From: Cyanodermella asteris
Lineage: Eukaryota > Ascomycota > Lecanoromycetes > Ostropales > Stictidaceae
DNA: 64,000 nt
Assembly (NCBI GenBank): GCA_900618795.1
Contig: UYJD01000012.1
Coordinates: 336,855-400,854, forward strand
Reading direction: 5' to 3'
The translations under genes and the position numbers were made by a program. A model generated the notes under the pieces. The model did not search any database, had not been told where the DNA came from, and was given only the letters and a program-made list of their open reading frames with translations. Shown piece by piece: positions 10,584 to 23,135 of the stretch. Each line of letters begins with the position of its first letter. Position 1 is the first letter of the stretch.

Positions 10584-13143
10584 TGTGATCTAATTCAACA
10601 GGTGTCAGTATTCTGTCGTGGGGAATCTCAGAGGTATTGCTTACCCGCTGTGAGGATTTGCTGTGGTTTCGAGGCTAACGAGTGCTTCCGTGACGGTCAA
10701 CCGTCGAAATCTGGTGTGCGCCTTGGCCCGCCCTAAATTTAACCCCGCAAGCTCCGGAAGGCTGATTCTCCCTCCGACCTCACTTGGGTCGAGAAACGGC
10801 AATGTGACAACAGTCACCTCTCCGTGCTGTGCGAGTGCTCTTCGAAATTTCTATTCTTCGTATTGATCTGCACACGATACCGAGTCCTCTTGACTAATGC
10901 GACAATCGATGATTCTGATCTGACACTTACTAGGTCGCGTCCCCCGGACTCGGGCCTGCACCATCCTGTGAAAGATATGTCCAGCTTGCATGCCACTTCA
11001 AAAGCTATATCCAGCGGTGTAAGTGGATCTATCCGTGATCAATCAACGTAAGAAGTCAGTAGTTGAAGCGCATTCGAAATACTCAATTTTGGGTGGATGG
11101 AGAACGAGACCAGACCGCGGATTTTACCAGCGACGTTGGATCGGCGTGTTCGTTCCACACGAGCCCAAGAGCGATGAGGTAGCCCTGATGAATCTTCCGG
11201 GTTTCTAAGTCAACAGTCGGTGATTCGTGCAGTCGCTCACTCGCTCGCTCGCTCAGGGAAGTACGATTTGATGGACGACCTGCAAGTCCAAACAATCGCC
11301 CTTCCGCGGAATTTTTATCTCGAACGGTAAGCGCAGTCGCGCTCCCCACTCATGCTGCTCCAGTAGCCAGAAAGCTGCTTGGGCTGTCCCAGGTGGCTCC
11401 ACTTGGCTAGACGCTGCGTTACAACAACTCTCGTATGGAGGACCAAGGCCCTCAGCGCCTGAATTTCCGCAAAGCAATAACCTTACTTTGACTATTGTTT
11501 GATTGACTTAGGGTCATGAGCATACGACCCTAGGTCAGAAACCTGCGTTTCCTATCTCGCATGCTTCCTCGCAGCATTTCGAAGCGTTCCATGATTGCGG
11601 CGTTTCTGCAAGCGATGAACTCCGTTTGCAGAATATCAATTACAGTCAAGCCGGGGTCATGGCTTCTCCATGTACCCAGCAAGCTCATCTTTACGGTTTC
11701 TGTCCCAAATCAATCTACTCAAGATGATTCCCTCAATTGCGCTCCAAAGCCTCATGATCTCGGCAGCCAGATGGGAAGCCATACCGTTTTTCTTTCTTTC
11801 TTTGATCGTTGTGACTTCAAAATGCCTTACCTACATGCAGACTCGTCTCCATTCATGGACTATGCGAAGATGAAAGTTCGGCTTGCGCGCAAATCAACAT
11901 CAATGGGCGACTACGGTTCTGCCTCTTGAGCCAACATTTTATCGGGATGATTTTGCATCTCTGAGCACCAGTCAAATGTATGTGATCAACACAAGGTGAT
12001 GCACCTCACAGATGGCCATCCTCAATTGTTACCGTCAGGCTCTTGTCGGAAACCTGCGAATCGTCCTCTGTTACCATTTGCCATGTTTGCCATCGAATCT
12101 AGGACCCAAGCCGCATCTTCGCACCTTGTCCCAGGTCCAAGCGAACTCTGAAGACGAGAGTGGATTCTCTACAGTCAAATTGTGACGAGTGTGTGGTGGC
12201 AGATTCTGTAGGCTAGGGACTGGCCGTACAGGCGCCAAGATCGTGACCAGCCAGTGCCCGGGTGCTCCGCAGCAGCCCGGTCGCAAAACACCAACGAATG
12301 CCTCACACTCCCGGTCCACACTACGCGTTCACGCAAGCGAATCGCGATCGAGGCAATGTTTCAGGGAAGCAATGTCGAAGAGCTGAGGCATGTCCGGAAT
12401 CATCTCGTCACCGCTGTCTCCAAACTATGTTCGAAAGTTGAAAAAGAGATCGACGGTCCCACGATCCTGTTTGGCTGGCAGCGGAGCGCCGGAATTTTTC
12501 AGATGTTGCGATTGTGAGCAGCATCCGTATTTCAACTTGCTTCGATACTTGTGCTGGGCGGGATCCAGCAAGAGCCGAAATTGATCGCCTGTGACCGCCG
12601 CGTTGCGCGGCTCAGGCAAACCATCGCTTATTCGTCGGTTGGCTTCATGAAAGATGCGGAAAGCTGAACATGTCGAAACAGAGGCCGTTCCTACCGAAGC
12701 TCATGTCAATGTCTGACGTCCAAAATCGGACGTGGCAGATGTGTCTTGGAACAGCTACCTAATAGCTGACTGTCGTTGGCGCCGCCAGCCGGATGAGACA
12801 AAGAATTGCTCACGGCGGATGGACTAGAAGTCAGTAATTCAACAATGACGTGAAAATATGACCCACGCACCAGTTTGCGGTGACCGATCAATGACAAGCT
12901 GCAGCCCTACGCACGAAGTGCTGAGATGACAGTCGTGCAAGTGGCAGACGCGGCAGGGAGACAAATAGTAGCTTTCGGAATTAAGATTGTAGGCTCCTCA
13001 AGTGAAGTCATTTGATAGGGCTGCCCCAGATTAAATTCCGATTTACTTTATGAAACGGGACTTCTGATTTCTCTCTACTACAACATCCCACCCGTCCTCG
13101 GCACTCCTACATTTCGCGTCCACACACGCGCTGAGTCGATCCC
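10584..13143. other. Gene-poor 2.5-kb region
   Basis: Begins with the promoter and 5' leader of uL2. The rest holds only short frames (122 codons or fewer) without recognisable domains, and a small CTCG run near 11235-11252. Ends in the promoter of the WHIM-domain gene. I saw no tRNA, transposase or convincing spliced gene, but small or lineage-specific genes could be missed. Confidence 0.5.
10591..10644 (-). promoter_or_regulatory. Putative 5'-UTR intron of uL2
   Basis: On the minus strand a GTAAGC donor at 10644 and a CTGTTGAATTAG acceptor about 8 bases before the start codon bound a 54-bp segment of typical local intron size. Inferred from splice signals only. Confidence 0.5.
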
Positions 13144-15215
13144 ATGAGCACTTCCTCCCCACTCACGCCCGATTTGGGCTCCGATCTCAGCGATCTCTCC
13201 GATGTTGATGCCGTCGAGCTCGAGAAGAAGCTATTTGCAAACAAGCCTAAAGCAGGCCTCGACGCCTGGCTTCAGGGCGGAGATGGCGCGTCTTCACCAC
13301 CGTCGAAAAGAAAGCGCGAGCCGTCGCCAGCGCACGATTACATTCTGGCGGACAACCAGGACATTGCTGTGAGTGTCTACGCGATATAGCCGTGTCCGAG
13401 AGGTAACAAAACATACTAAATCATGGTGTTGCAGTTCATTGTGATGTTCCGGGCGCGTTTCGCCAGCGCATTCCCGCGATTTGTGACCAACTTTGGACCG
13501 CAGGACCTTGAGAACACAGTCGTTGGAGGACCGCCCAGCGATCTCGCTGAGAAGCTCCTTTGCGCCTTGCTGGCACTTGTCTGCAACAGAAAGAAAGATA
13601 TTGCGTGAGCATAATCAGTTCCTATTCATGATTGAAGCCTTAGTATGGCTGGAACTAATCCGTCGCGTCAGGGTTGGAGCCTATAACAAAGCACTTGAAG
13701 AAGCAATTAGCGAAAACAGACATCAATGGCCGCGCACGTGGCTGAAGAATCCTATGAGCGGAGGCACAACATTCAATACCATGGCGCCTGAGCAGAAGGT
13801 AAATAAAGTTTATTCGACCTAATGGACAAACGCTGATTTGGCCGCAGCTTGACTTCCTCAAGACGCTGTGTCTATGGGCATTGAACGCTTCCGAAGCCAT
13901 CCAAGCAATAATCAAAGATTCGTACAAACAGAACAGACACGAGGATGATCTCAACCAGCCGCTTTCGGTCCAGCCTTGGGGCAGAGATAGTGACAAGAGA
14001 AGGTACTGGCTAATTGAGGGCCAAGATGACACGTACTTCCGGCTTTATGGGGAAAGCAACCCGGCCCTCAAAACATCAACTTGGTGGAGCGTTGCGAGCA
14101 ATATCGACGAGATCAGCGCATTTTCAGCCAAGCTTGCAGAAGATGGGACACAAGCGTCGAAACGTCTCAGCGAGCGCATTAATAGCGCAATTCCTAGATT
14201 TGTCGCAGGAGAGGACAAACGGAAGCGACGTGAGTACCGACTCAATCGCAAAGCGCAGTTCTCCAGACCGGATCCTGGCTTTTCCTTGTACGAGGGACGG
14301 ACCAGGGGCAAGAGACAAAGATATACTTTCTCTGATGACGAGGACGGCACCTCCGATGCGTACTCAGGACGGCGGTCGACTCGAAACGCGACACCAGCAG
14401 AACCGGCCGGACCAGTGATTACAGCCAGCGGAAGACAGGTCAGGTCGCGACTTGGTGGTACATATGGCGAGACCCTTCATTCCGGGCAAAATGGTGGAAC
14501 AAGTTCACCGGGGCTCGACAACGATGGAGACGCGGTGGACGTGCGGACACGCTCGGGTCGATCGTCTGGAGGCCGAGTGAAGAAAGAGGCAGACTATGGG
14601 AGTGATGAGGAGAGCGATGCTGTTTCTAGCGGAAACGAGTGGGACGACAATGCTGATGAGGATGACGCGGACGACCAATCGGATGAGGACGTCGACATGG
14701 AAGACGAGGACGATGAGCTGGATGTCGAGAATGCTGGCGAGCCCAAGAGTCTGGTGGTGAAGCTTCAGATCGGGCGGCCGAAGCCTACTGAATCTGCCAC
14801 CCAAACGAATGGCAACAGCGGTGTTGCGCACACAGCAGCCCCGGCTGGTGCTCCCACGCATCTCCCCGGGCCCATCAAGTCTGAGAAGGGTTCCTCAATC
14901 CAACACAACATCTCAAGCCCAAGCGCTTCCAAAGTTACAACAATACCGGTTGGGTCACCTCGGCCGGTTAATGGAGCGGCGGAACTTGCGAGACCGATGA
15001 GGAATGGTGTGTATCCTGCTCCAGAAGGTCCACTGGCTGCCCTGGCCTCAGAGAAGCCTTCGCCATTTGGATTTTCCAAGCAAGCACCAACACCTCAGTC
15101 TACTGACGCTCATCCATCTGCAGTGGGATCGCCTCAGCAGCACGGGAGCTCTGTCGCTAACGGAGCCTCGCAAGCCTCCCACACTGCCGGCCCGGAAGTT
15201 ACTATGACCGGCTGA
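13144..15215 (+). CDS. WHIM-domain chromatin protein (RSF1/ISWI-partner-like)
   Basis: Likely nuclear chromatin-remodelling cofactor. Exons 13144..13368, 13435..13604, 13672..13798 and 13848..15215 give 629 residues. Intron phases are consistent and CTAA(A/T)-type branch sites are visible in introns 1 and 2. After an acidic, Ser-rich N-terminus comes a helical region (FRARFASAFPRFVTNFGPQD ... LLCALLALVCNRKKDI), then a WHIM2-like block with WGRDSDKRRYWLIEGQDDT and YFRLYGESNPALK, the bipartite 'rDs..rrYW ... RLY' pattern of RSF1/BAZ/Itc1-type proteins. Next is a basic region (EDKRKRREYRLNRKAQF, GRTRGKRQRY), a strongly acidic tract around residues 410-445 (EDVDMEDEDDELDVE), and a Pro/Ser-rich disordered tail. 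It lies about 2 kb upstream of the STH1-type ATPase on the same strand. The precise complex membership is not shown by the sequence. Confidence 0.78.
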
Positions 15216-15749
15216 ACACCTGAAGAGGGATTCAATCTAAACCAACACTTCTTTCCAGCATGAAAGACTAATCCTAGCACGTCGGTGCATCGAAAATATC
15301 CTGCGATGCGTCAGGGAAGTCACAGACAATCCGGCGCGAGGTGAAATCAGCAACAGCATGTCGCCGATCAGACAGGCACAGGACCTGATTTGATGACAGC
15401 GGCGACCGCTGCAGCCCCGTCGAGCAAGCACGTTTCCAGATGTGTGCAGTATCGCCGTTTCAGGACCAGTACGAGTATTACACACAAACAAGACAAGGGG
15501 CTGCAATGGACAGGGTATGGTTTCAATCGGTGCAGTTGTCAAATGTCTGTGTCGAGCCAACGAGGCCATTGCCCCCTTCATCCCGAGAATTTAGATGTCC
15601 GGAACTAGAATAAAAGCACGCGGAATTGAACGTGTGCTGCACAGACACATGCTGCAATGTAGCATTCTCCAAGAAAGCGCTGATACAAAAACCATCTTAT
15701 TCCATCTGACTGACTGCCATGCGGCCAGTACCATTCGCGAATCGCCCCA
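15216..15749. other. Convergent spacer, nothing recognised
   Basis: 3'-to-3' spacer between the WHIM-domain gene and VPS55. Only short antisense frames. Confidence 0.5.
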
Positions 15750-16352
15750 TCAAAAGTCCTGCTCCTCCTGGAAGAACATGGTGAATGCTACTATCGTGCC
15801 GTAGACAAGCAATCCACCAATTATCGACATAACCATTGACGTGTATTGAATGATAGCTGAATGGGCAAGTAGCACGGGCAATGCTGTAAAGTTGTTAGCA
15901 AGTGTTCGTATAAGGTCTTCGGTCCTGGAGGAAGAGATGCGCATTGTAGGTCCAAGGCTTGTCTGATATCTGCACAGCTTCCTCGATTCCAAGCTCTTTT
16001 TCCTCGTGTGCGTACAGGCTGTCACTTACCAATTCCCATAACCACCAGGAACCCCGTCAAGAATCGCCCAAAGTCTACCGCCGCCGTGCTGGGGCTATCC
16101 ATAAAGTCCGAGGGATCCGCATACCTGCTGCATATCCAGTTGGGCAGAGGTGCGACGACGTATGTTGCGACCACCGCAAGAGTCTCGTAGTCGGTGTTCA
16201 GCGCCGCTGCTAGGATGACGAGGAGGAAGCCTATGGCGAGTATCTGAGCAGATGAAGATTAGCGTTCATCACGCAGAAGATCGCCGATATTCTGATCGCA
16301 AGCGACATACGAAAGAAAGAACAATAATCGTTTTCAAGCCTGCCTGCGCCAT
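15750..16352 (-). CDS. VPS55: Vacuolar protein sorting protein VPS55
   Basis: Small four-span endosomal membrane protein that with Vps68 promotes late-endosome to vacuole traffic (family knowledge). Exons are complement(16311..16352), complement(16030..16243) and complement(15750..15883), 129 residues, close to the usual 130-140. Exon 1 encodes MAQAGLKTIIVLSF. Exon 2 starts ILAIGFLLVILAAAL and includes VVATYVVAPLPNWICSRYAD and FGRFLTGFLVVMGI. Exon 3 encodes ALPVLLAHSAIIQYTSMVMS and the family-typical end GGLLVYGTIVAFTMFFQEEQDF. The introns are 67 and 146 bp, with GTATGT and GTAAGT donors. The gene is short enough that the spliced model is the only way to reach the full family length. Confidence 0.95.
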
Positions 16353-17159
16353 TGTGAAGGGCCGGTACTAAGCCAGGCAGTGGTTGTGGTCGGCGCACGG
16401 GTGCTGCAGCAAAGCAAAGATCAGCGTCGTCTGCTGGCTTGGTGAGCTGGTGAAAGTGGCTGATGGCGGTGGTGGAGAGAGTCGTGGTGTAAAAGAATCG
16501 GCTTAGGGAGAGTAGTCAAGGTGGTCGGGGATGGATGCGGAGCAGTTGATGCTGGAGCTGTCAGGTCAAGCGCTCACGAGGCTGTCACTGGCTTGGCGCA
16601 TACGTCGCAGCGTGCTGCCATCAGCTTCGGGTTCGATGAAACAAGAAAGACGTGCACTTGCATATACCGTCCGCAAGCTTCAAGAGGCCGTGCAACGGCT
16701 CATGAATGGGAGATCGCAAAAGATCATGTTCTCAGTTAGTTCAAGTATGAAAACCCACTCATCAGTACCTCTGGAAGTACTTGCATTCGCAGTCACGGAT
16801 CACGCTTAAGGTAGCACGTGACGCCAAGTATCGCCCGTTCGGGACTAGCGTGGCTGCCTCGATTGCCAAGCAAGTTCTTTCGATGCGCTCAGCTGTCGCG
16901 CAGCCGCGACGTTTGATGGACAGCCAGCACGAGTCTCCGGCCTCTGTACCGCGCGTAACCCATCCCAAATCATCACCAAACTTCTTCAAGCTCGCCTTGT
17001 CGCCCGTTCACAAGGCCATTCGCGAAGGGGCGCGCCTCCACACCTACCTTCGAGGCCCCCCTCACGCTCCACCACCCATTGACCCCTTGCCACGCTTTTC
17101 CCGCGCGCCTTCGCAAGCCAACACCATCTCGCGCACCACTCCCATCTCCTCCGCCAAAC
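16353..17159. other. Divergent promoter region of VPS55 and the STH1-type gene
   Basis: About 0.8 kb between two divergently transcribed start codons. A 151-codon frame at 16781-17236 overlaps the first exon of the ATPase gene out of frame and has no domain. C-rich tracts (about 17040-17160) directly precede the ATPase start. Confidence 0.5.
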
Positions 17160-20100
17160 ATGGCGGCTCCTACGCCTCCGGGCGGCGTGCCCTTGCCTGC
17201 CAACTTCAATTCAGCTCAGGCAAAGGCTCTTCATGAGGTGAGTCATCTTTCCTACCATCGTCTTGAACAATAATACTGACTGTTTTATCAGAGATACAAG
17301 GCGATGATGCAGGCTGGCACGCCCCAGAGCGACCCCGAGTTCCAGAAAGTCACGGGAATGCTCAAGACCTTGCGCCAACACATGATGTACAAGCAGGCCC
17401 AAGCACAGAGAGCAAAACAGGAAGCACAAAACAGTCAATCTGCAGCACCAGCACAGGCTGAAGGAAATGCACAAGCCAATGCGCAAAACCCGTCTGGAAG
17501 CACAAACGGCGTGCCTCAGGCCGCGCAAAATGGAGCTGTCGCAGCCCAATTCAGACCCAGTGCAGGGCTAGACTTCACCGATGAGCAGAAGGAGGTCCTT
17601 CGACGCCAGTTGCATGCCTTCAAGCAGCTGAGCCGCAACATGGCCGTTGGCCCAGACACCCTGTCGTATCTGTTCTCCCGAAAAGCTTCCAAGGATGCTG
17701 CCGCTACAGACCAATCCAAGAATCAGCCCCACGACACGGTACCTCTCGAAAGCCCTTCCACGGACGCAAAAGGATCCGAGAAACCTTCCACCCAGCAAGC
17801 CGACAAGGCCGAGCCGTCCCGGCCGAAGTCGCCGTTCAAGTATAGCGATTATGTGGATCCGTTCACCTCCAGTCTGACGAGCGAAGGCATGCGCACGACG
17901 TTGAGCATTAGGGATGGTCTACTGTATTCTAAACACCAACATCGGAGAAATCGGCCCATGGTGCCGGCCCTTGTGCCCCCGGGCGTGGACTATCAAAGAG
18001 TTCAGTACGAACGCGAGGTGATGATCTACAATCGCATGGCCAACAAGGCAGAAAGCCTGCGAGAATTGGGTGCGGATCAGGCGTATTGGGATTTCACCAA
18101 AAGCGACCAGCCGGTGCCAAACACCGACATTGACATGAAGCAACGGATAGCTTTGCTGAAGCTCCAGCTCCTTGGCAAACAGCGTCTACTTCGTCAGCAA
18201 ATTAGTCTGGATGTGCTGCACGCCGACAACCTTGCTCAGACGGCTAACCGCAGTTATTATCGCAAGCGCAAGAAGCAGCCGCCTGGCTTCTCGATCATTG
18301 ACGCCAACCAGACCGAGAAACTCGAGCGTGATATGCGCGACACTCGGGAGAAGAAAGCGAAGACAAAGCAACGCGAGCATCTGGAAGCAATCATCGCTCA
18401 CGCCCGCGAGGTCCGCGAGAACGTTCTCGAGAAGAAGCAGCGACATGCTAGAATCGGTAAGCTCGTTCTCACATGTCAACAGAACATTGAAAAGGAAGAG
18501 CAGAAACGTATCGAGAGAACGGCCAAGCAGCGTCTGCAAGCGCTCAAGAACGACGATGAGGCTACTTACCTCAAGCTATTGGGCCAAGCCAAGGACTCGC
18601 GTATTTCGCATCTGCTGCAACAGACAGACGGTTTCCTTGGCCAGCTTGCGGCATCTGTCAAGCAGCAACAGCGCAACAACAAGGAGCGCTATGGCCAAGC
18701 ACCGGAGGAAGATTCCGAGGAAAGCGAAGAGGAACTGGACGACGACGGCAATCCGAAGATCGACTACTACGAGGTTGCCCATCGCGTCAAGGAAGAGGTC
18801 AAGGAACAACCAAGCATCCTCGTAGGAGGCACTCTCAAGGAGTACCAGGTCAAGGGTCTGCAGTGGATGATTTCGCTCTACAACAACAACTTGAATGGTA
18901 TTTTGGCCGATGAGATGGGTCTTGGAAAGACCATTCAAACGATTTCACTGGTTACGCACCTGGTGGAGAAAAAACATCAGCCTGGTCCATTCCTTGTTAT
19001 CGTCCCCCTTAGTACGCTCACGAATTGGACACTCGAGTTCGAGCGCTGGGCGCCTTCATTGCAAAAGATCGTCTACAAGGGAACCCCACCGATTCGAAGG
19101 GGTCTCCAGCAGATGATCCGACAGGGGCAGTTTCAGGTGTTGTTGACGACGTACGAATACATCATCAAGGATAGACCAATCCTCAGCAAGATCAAGTGGG
19201 TGCATATGATAATCGATGAAGGCCATCGCATGAAGAACACCCAGTCGAAGCTGAGCAGCACACTGACAACCTATTACCACACACGCTACCGTCTCATTCT
19301 TACTGGTACACCCCTCCAGAACAACTTGCCCGAGCTTTGGGCTCTCCTCAACTTCGTGCTGCCGAACATTTTCAAATCCGTCAAGTCATTTGATGAATGG
19401 TTCAACACACCGTTTGCGAACACCGGTAGTCAGGACAAGATGGAGCTAAGCGAAGAAGAGCAGCTGCTCATCATTCGCCGTCTGCACAAGGTGTTGCGAC
19501 CGTTCTTGCTCCGCCGTCTGAAGAAGGATGTCGAGAAGGATCTCCCGGACAAGCAGGAACGTGTGATCAAATGCAAGTTCTCCTCGCTTCAGACTCGCCT
19601 CTACAAACAGCTCATGACCTCAAACAAGCTGAGCGTCAGTGACGGCAAAGGTGGCAAGACAAGCATGCGTGGTCTCAGCAATATGCTAATGCAGCTGAGG
19701 AAGCTTTGTAACCACCCGTTCGTTTTCGAGCTCGTCGAGGACGAGTGTAACCCTCATCGCGAGACGAATGACCTGATCTGGCGGTCTGCTGGTAAATTTG
19801 AACTGCTTGACCGTGTTTTGCCAAAGTTCAAAGCAAGCGGACATCGCGTTCTACTATTTTTCCAGATGACGCAGATCATGAACATCATGGAGGATTTCCT
19901 ACGATTGCGCGGCATGCATTATCTTCGTCTCGACGGTGCGACCAAGTCAGATGAACGAAGTGATTTGCTGAAAAAGTTCAACGCTCCGAACTCACCCTAC
20001 TTTTGTTTCTTGCTCTCCACACGTGCAGGCGGTCTTGGTCTCAATTTACAGACTGCGGACACTGTCATCATCTACGATTCTGATTGGAATCCTTTCCAGG

Positions 20101-21479
20101 ATCTACAGGCTCAGGATCGTGCTCATCGTATCGGTCAGAAGAACGAAGTCCGTATCCTACGTCTTATTTCGTCCAACTCGGTTGAGGAGAAGATCTTGGA
20201 GCGCGCACGATTCAAGTTGAACATGGATACCAAGGTCATTCAGGCTGGTAAATTTGACAACAAGACAAGTGTGGAGGAACGTGAGAATCTTCTGCGTGCC
20301 TTGCTTGACTCTGCCGAAGCCGCCGATGCGCTCAATGAGCAAGAGGAAATGGATGATGACGATCTCAACACAGCCATGGCTCGTTCTGAAGACGAGCTCA
20401 AGCTTTTCCAGCAGATGGACATTGATCGCAACAATGATCCAGTCTACGGTATCGGTAAAACGCCCCGTCTCATGGGCGATAATGAGGTCCCAGAACTCTA
20501 CCTTCAAGAGGAGATTGGGGTCAGCGAGACGGTGGAAGAGTTCGCTGGTCGTGGAGCCCGTGAGCGCACACGCGTCCGCTATGATGACGGTCTCACTGAA
20601 GAGCAGTGGGCAATGGCCGTCGATGCTGACGACGATGACATTGAGTCAGCAATCGCTCGCAAGCAAGCAAGAATCGACAGACGACACGGCAAGAGCGACA
20701 AGCGTGGTCGAGGCAACCAGATCGAAAGCTCACCCTCACGGCAAAGCAGTGAGGAGCCTCAGCCCCGCAAACGCGGTCGCAAGAATGCCGGTACGAAGCG
20801 CAAGGTTGACGAGGTCGAGGAAACCCCTGTCAAAGCGCCGCCCGCCAAGAGGGGCCGTCAGAGCAAGATTCCGGACACACTGCCACCCAAGCGTCGTGCA
20901 GAGCTGCAACAGATCTTGGACGGTGTTTACGACTACGCCATTGACGTGTCAGAAGAGACAGAGCTCGAGGATGGTACTAAGTATCAGCGAGAGCTGGTGT
21001 CACCGTTCATGAAGCTGGTACCTCGTCAACAATATCCCGATTACTACATTCTTGTCAAGAATCCCATCAGCATGGACCAGATCGGCAAACGAATCAACAA
21101 GAATGAGTATCAAAGCGTAGGGGAGTTCATGTCCGACGTCAAGCTACTTTTTGACAATGCTCGTACATACAACGAGGACGGCAGCTGGCTATACAACGAC
21201 GCGAACAAGCTCGAGGTGAGTTTTCGAAGACGCGTTCCTTGATTGGATTACAATTACTGACTTTTACAGGCCTCGATGAGGGAGAAATTACGGGAAATCG
21301 TTTCCAGTATGCCGGATTGGGCCAACTGGGAGACGTCGGGACCACCAGATGGTCCAGGAACAGGGATCGCCACCCCATCTACGAACCAACCTAAGCTGAA
21401 GCTCAAGTTTGGTGGAGGCAACAAAGACACGCCCAGCTCGACGCCACGTGCCGAGCCTGATGACGATGGTGACGAGTAG
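17160..21479 (+). CDS. STH1: SNF2-family chromatin-remodelling ATPase (STH1/SNF21 type)
   Basis: Catalytic ATPase of an RSC or SWI/SNF complex, using ATP to slide or evict nucleosomes. Exons 17160..17237, 17292..21215 and 21270..21479 give 1403 residues. Order of parts: a short N-terminal region (YKAMMQAGTPQSDPEF...), then an HSA-type helical segment around residues 365-440 (KTKQREHLEAIIAHAREVRE). The SNF2 N-lobe has Walker A GILADEMGLGKTIQT near residue 562 and the DEGH box (IIDEGHRMKN) near 667. The helicase C-lobe has LSTRAGGLGLNLQTAD and QDRAHRIGQ near 966. After this come a SnAC-like region (RARFKLNMDTKVIQAGKFDN), AT-hook-like basic motifs (KRGRK, KRGRQ), and a bromodomain around 1235-1345 (YPDYYILVKNPISMDQI, LLFDNARTYNEDGS). 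HSA plus DEGH plus bromodomain places it in the Snf2/Sth1 class. The compact N-terminus favours Sth1 over Snf2. Confidence 0.94.
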
Positions 21480-22511
21480 GACCTGCTACGAAAGTGGCCG
21501 ATACCAAGTCTCTAGACTGTGTGTTTTCGATTCCGTGTATTCTTGTATTCATGATGACTGTTCACGTGGCGGGAAACCGGCATTTGGCGTTGGAGGACTT
21601 TTCTGTACGCTTTAGAGAAAGACAAACGCGGGCTTTATTGGCTAGTGGTGGCATGCTCGTCTCTTCGGGCTGAAGTCGTGAGAGCAATCAAAATCGAGTT
21701 GATGTACTATTCTCTGGGCGAATTCAAGATAAAAGCCAAAAGGCATCAAGCTGAGCCCTGTCTTGGGTTAATTTGGTGATATTGAACAGAAGTTTGTAAT
21801 ATGAACCCAGCTTGCCAGGCCGAGTATGAAATTGTTGCCGTCAGTGTGGTAGTCTCATTCTTTGTTTCCATGTTTTTGTTCATGTCAGATCAGCTGCCAT
21901 TCATTGCGAACAGTCTTGCGGTTGCTGCCTTCATTTATTGACTGCATTGATAGAGGCCTCAAAGCATGCAATTCTACCTTGATAGGTGCACAATTAGCCG
22001 AACTAAACTCATCTGATGGGCCTGAACATCATGACGCGGGAGCCACGTTCCTGGGCCCGAGTCACGCGGCGGAGTGGGGGGCGGCTCTTGAGATCAAAAT
22101 ACGTCGCCCGCGACAGGTGACCTCGTCTCAGAGTAAGCTTGAAACAAAGGCACCGCACCGTTCTCACGCTCCTCATTGTATTCTTTCCCGTTGTCCCCTG
22201 CCGGTCAATGCATGCGATCCACTTCTCCCAGTTGTCCCTATACCGGCGCACCCACATGAAGTAGTTGAATCCATCGCTTTGCTGCGCTGCGGGGCTGCGC
22301 TGTTGGTTCAACCCTTCTCTCAACACGTCCAAATTTCTCATCGAACAAAGCCATTCAGACCAAAGCATCGCATCGCAGCGAAGTGGAAGGACGCAAGTCT
22401 GACTTCCAAGATCCTACTCGCATCCGCACAACTTTTCGAGCACAATCCGCGCAGAAAGATCTTTTCAGTCCCCCCGCCGCCCCCCCGGGAGCGCCATCTC
22501 TACGAGAGAGG
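21480..22511. other. Intergenic, no gene seen
   Basis: 3' region of the ATPase gene and upstream region of ATG101. A frame open upstream of the ATG101 start (from 22383) is in phase with it, but the extra 43 residues are low-complexity and do not resemble the family, so they are left out. Confidence 0.5.
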
Positions 22512-23135
22512 ATGGACACCCGCAAAGCCCCTCCAGAATACACCCTGGAGCTCTTCGCCGACATCAACAACGTACGCGACATCGTCCGCGGCATCATCCA
22601 CCTGATCTTCTTCCACCGACACTTCCCCCTCATCCGCCCGGCCACGATCGACGTCCTCGACCTCGTGCTCCCCATCGTCCCCGTCCCCGAACTCGAGGCC
22701 ACCGTCGACAGCCGATGCCACCAGCTCTACCGCCAGCTGTCCACCCCGGGCTCCGCGTCGGTGTCCAACAACACGCGCGGCAGCATCCAGATCCAGTTTC
22801 TGGAGAAGAGGAGGAAACCGCGCGCGGCGAGCGCGGGCCTGGGGAACTGGTTCGGCGGCGGCGGACTCGGGGGCAGGGCGGCGGGCGCGGGCGCCGAGGA
22901 GGAGATTTGCTGGGAGACGTGGAACCTCAAGGTGACGCTGGCGAGCCCGCGGACGGAGACGGAAAAGGTCAAGGCGCTGAGGGCGATGGAGACGACGTTG
23001 CAGAAGACGGCGCTCAAGATCATGGCGTTTGCGAATACGCAGAAGGAGCATATCCCGCCCATCACGAACGAGCAGGCGTTTCCCTACACGATTGTCTTGA
23101 ATCCGCGGATCGAGTCCGGGTTTGGGATGAGGTGA
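22512..23135 (+). CDS. ATG101: Autophagy-related protein 101 (HORMA domain)
   Basis: Subunit of the Atg1/ULK initiation complex that pairs with Atg13 through HORMA domains (the gene is absent from budding yeast but present in filamentous fungi and fission yeast). Single exon, 207 residues. Start chosen at MDTRKAPPEYTLELFAD because fungal Atg101 proteins begin close to this PPEYTLE motif. Conserved blocks are VRDIVRGIIHLIFFHRHFPL, LDLVLPIVPVPELEATVDS, EEICWETWNLKVTLASPRTE and MAFANTQKEHIPPITNEQAF. A Gly/Ala-rich insert (GNWFGGGGLGGRAAGAGAEE) breaks the middle loop. The frame ends in GFGMR at a TGA. A GT-donor overlaps that stop (ATGAGGTGAGG), so a short extra 3' exon cannot be excluded. GC content is visibly higher than in flanking DNA. 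Confidence 0.92.
   Translation: MDTRKAPPEYTLELFADINNVRDIVRGIIHLIFFHRHFPLIRPATIDVLDLVLPIVPVPELEATVDSRCHQLYRQLSTPGSASVSNNTRGSIQIQFLEKRRKPRAASAGLGNWFGGGGLGGRAAGAGAEEEICWETWNLKVTLASPRTETEKVKALRAMETTLQKTALKIMAFANTQKEHIPPITNEQAFPYTIVLNPRIESGFGMR

Noticed and set aside
11561-11929. 122-codon frame in the 10.6-13.1 kb gene-poor region
   Set aside because: No motif, no similarity recalled, and competing frames on both strands.
22383-22511. In-frame N-terminal extension of ATG101
   Set aside because: The 43 extra residues are Pro/Ser-rich and unlike the family, whose members start near PPEYTLE; the downstream ATG is preferred.
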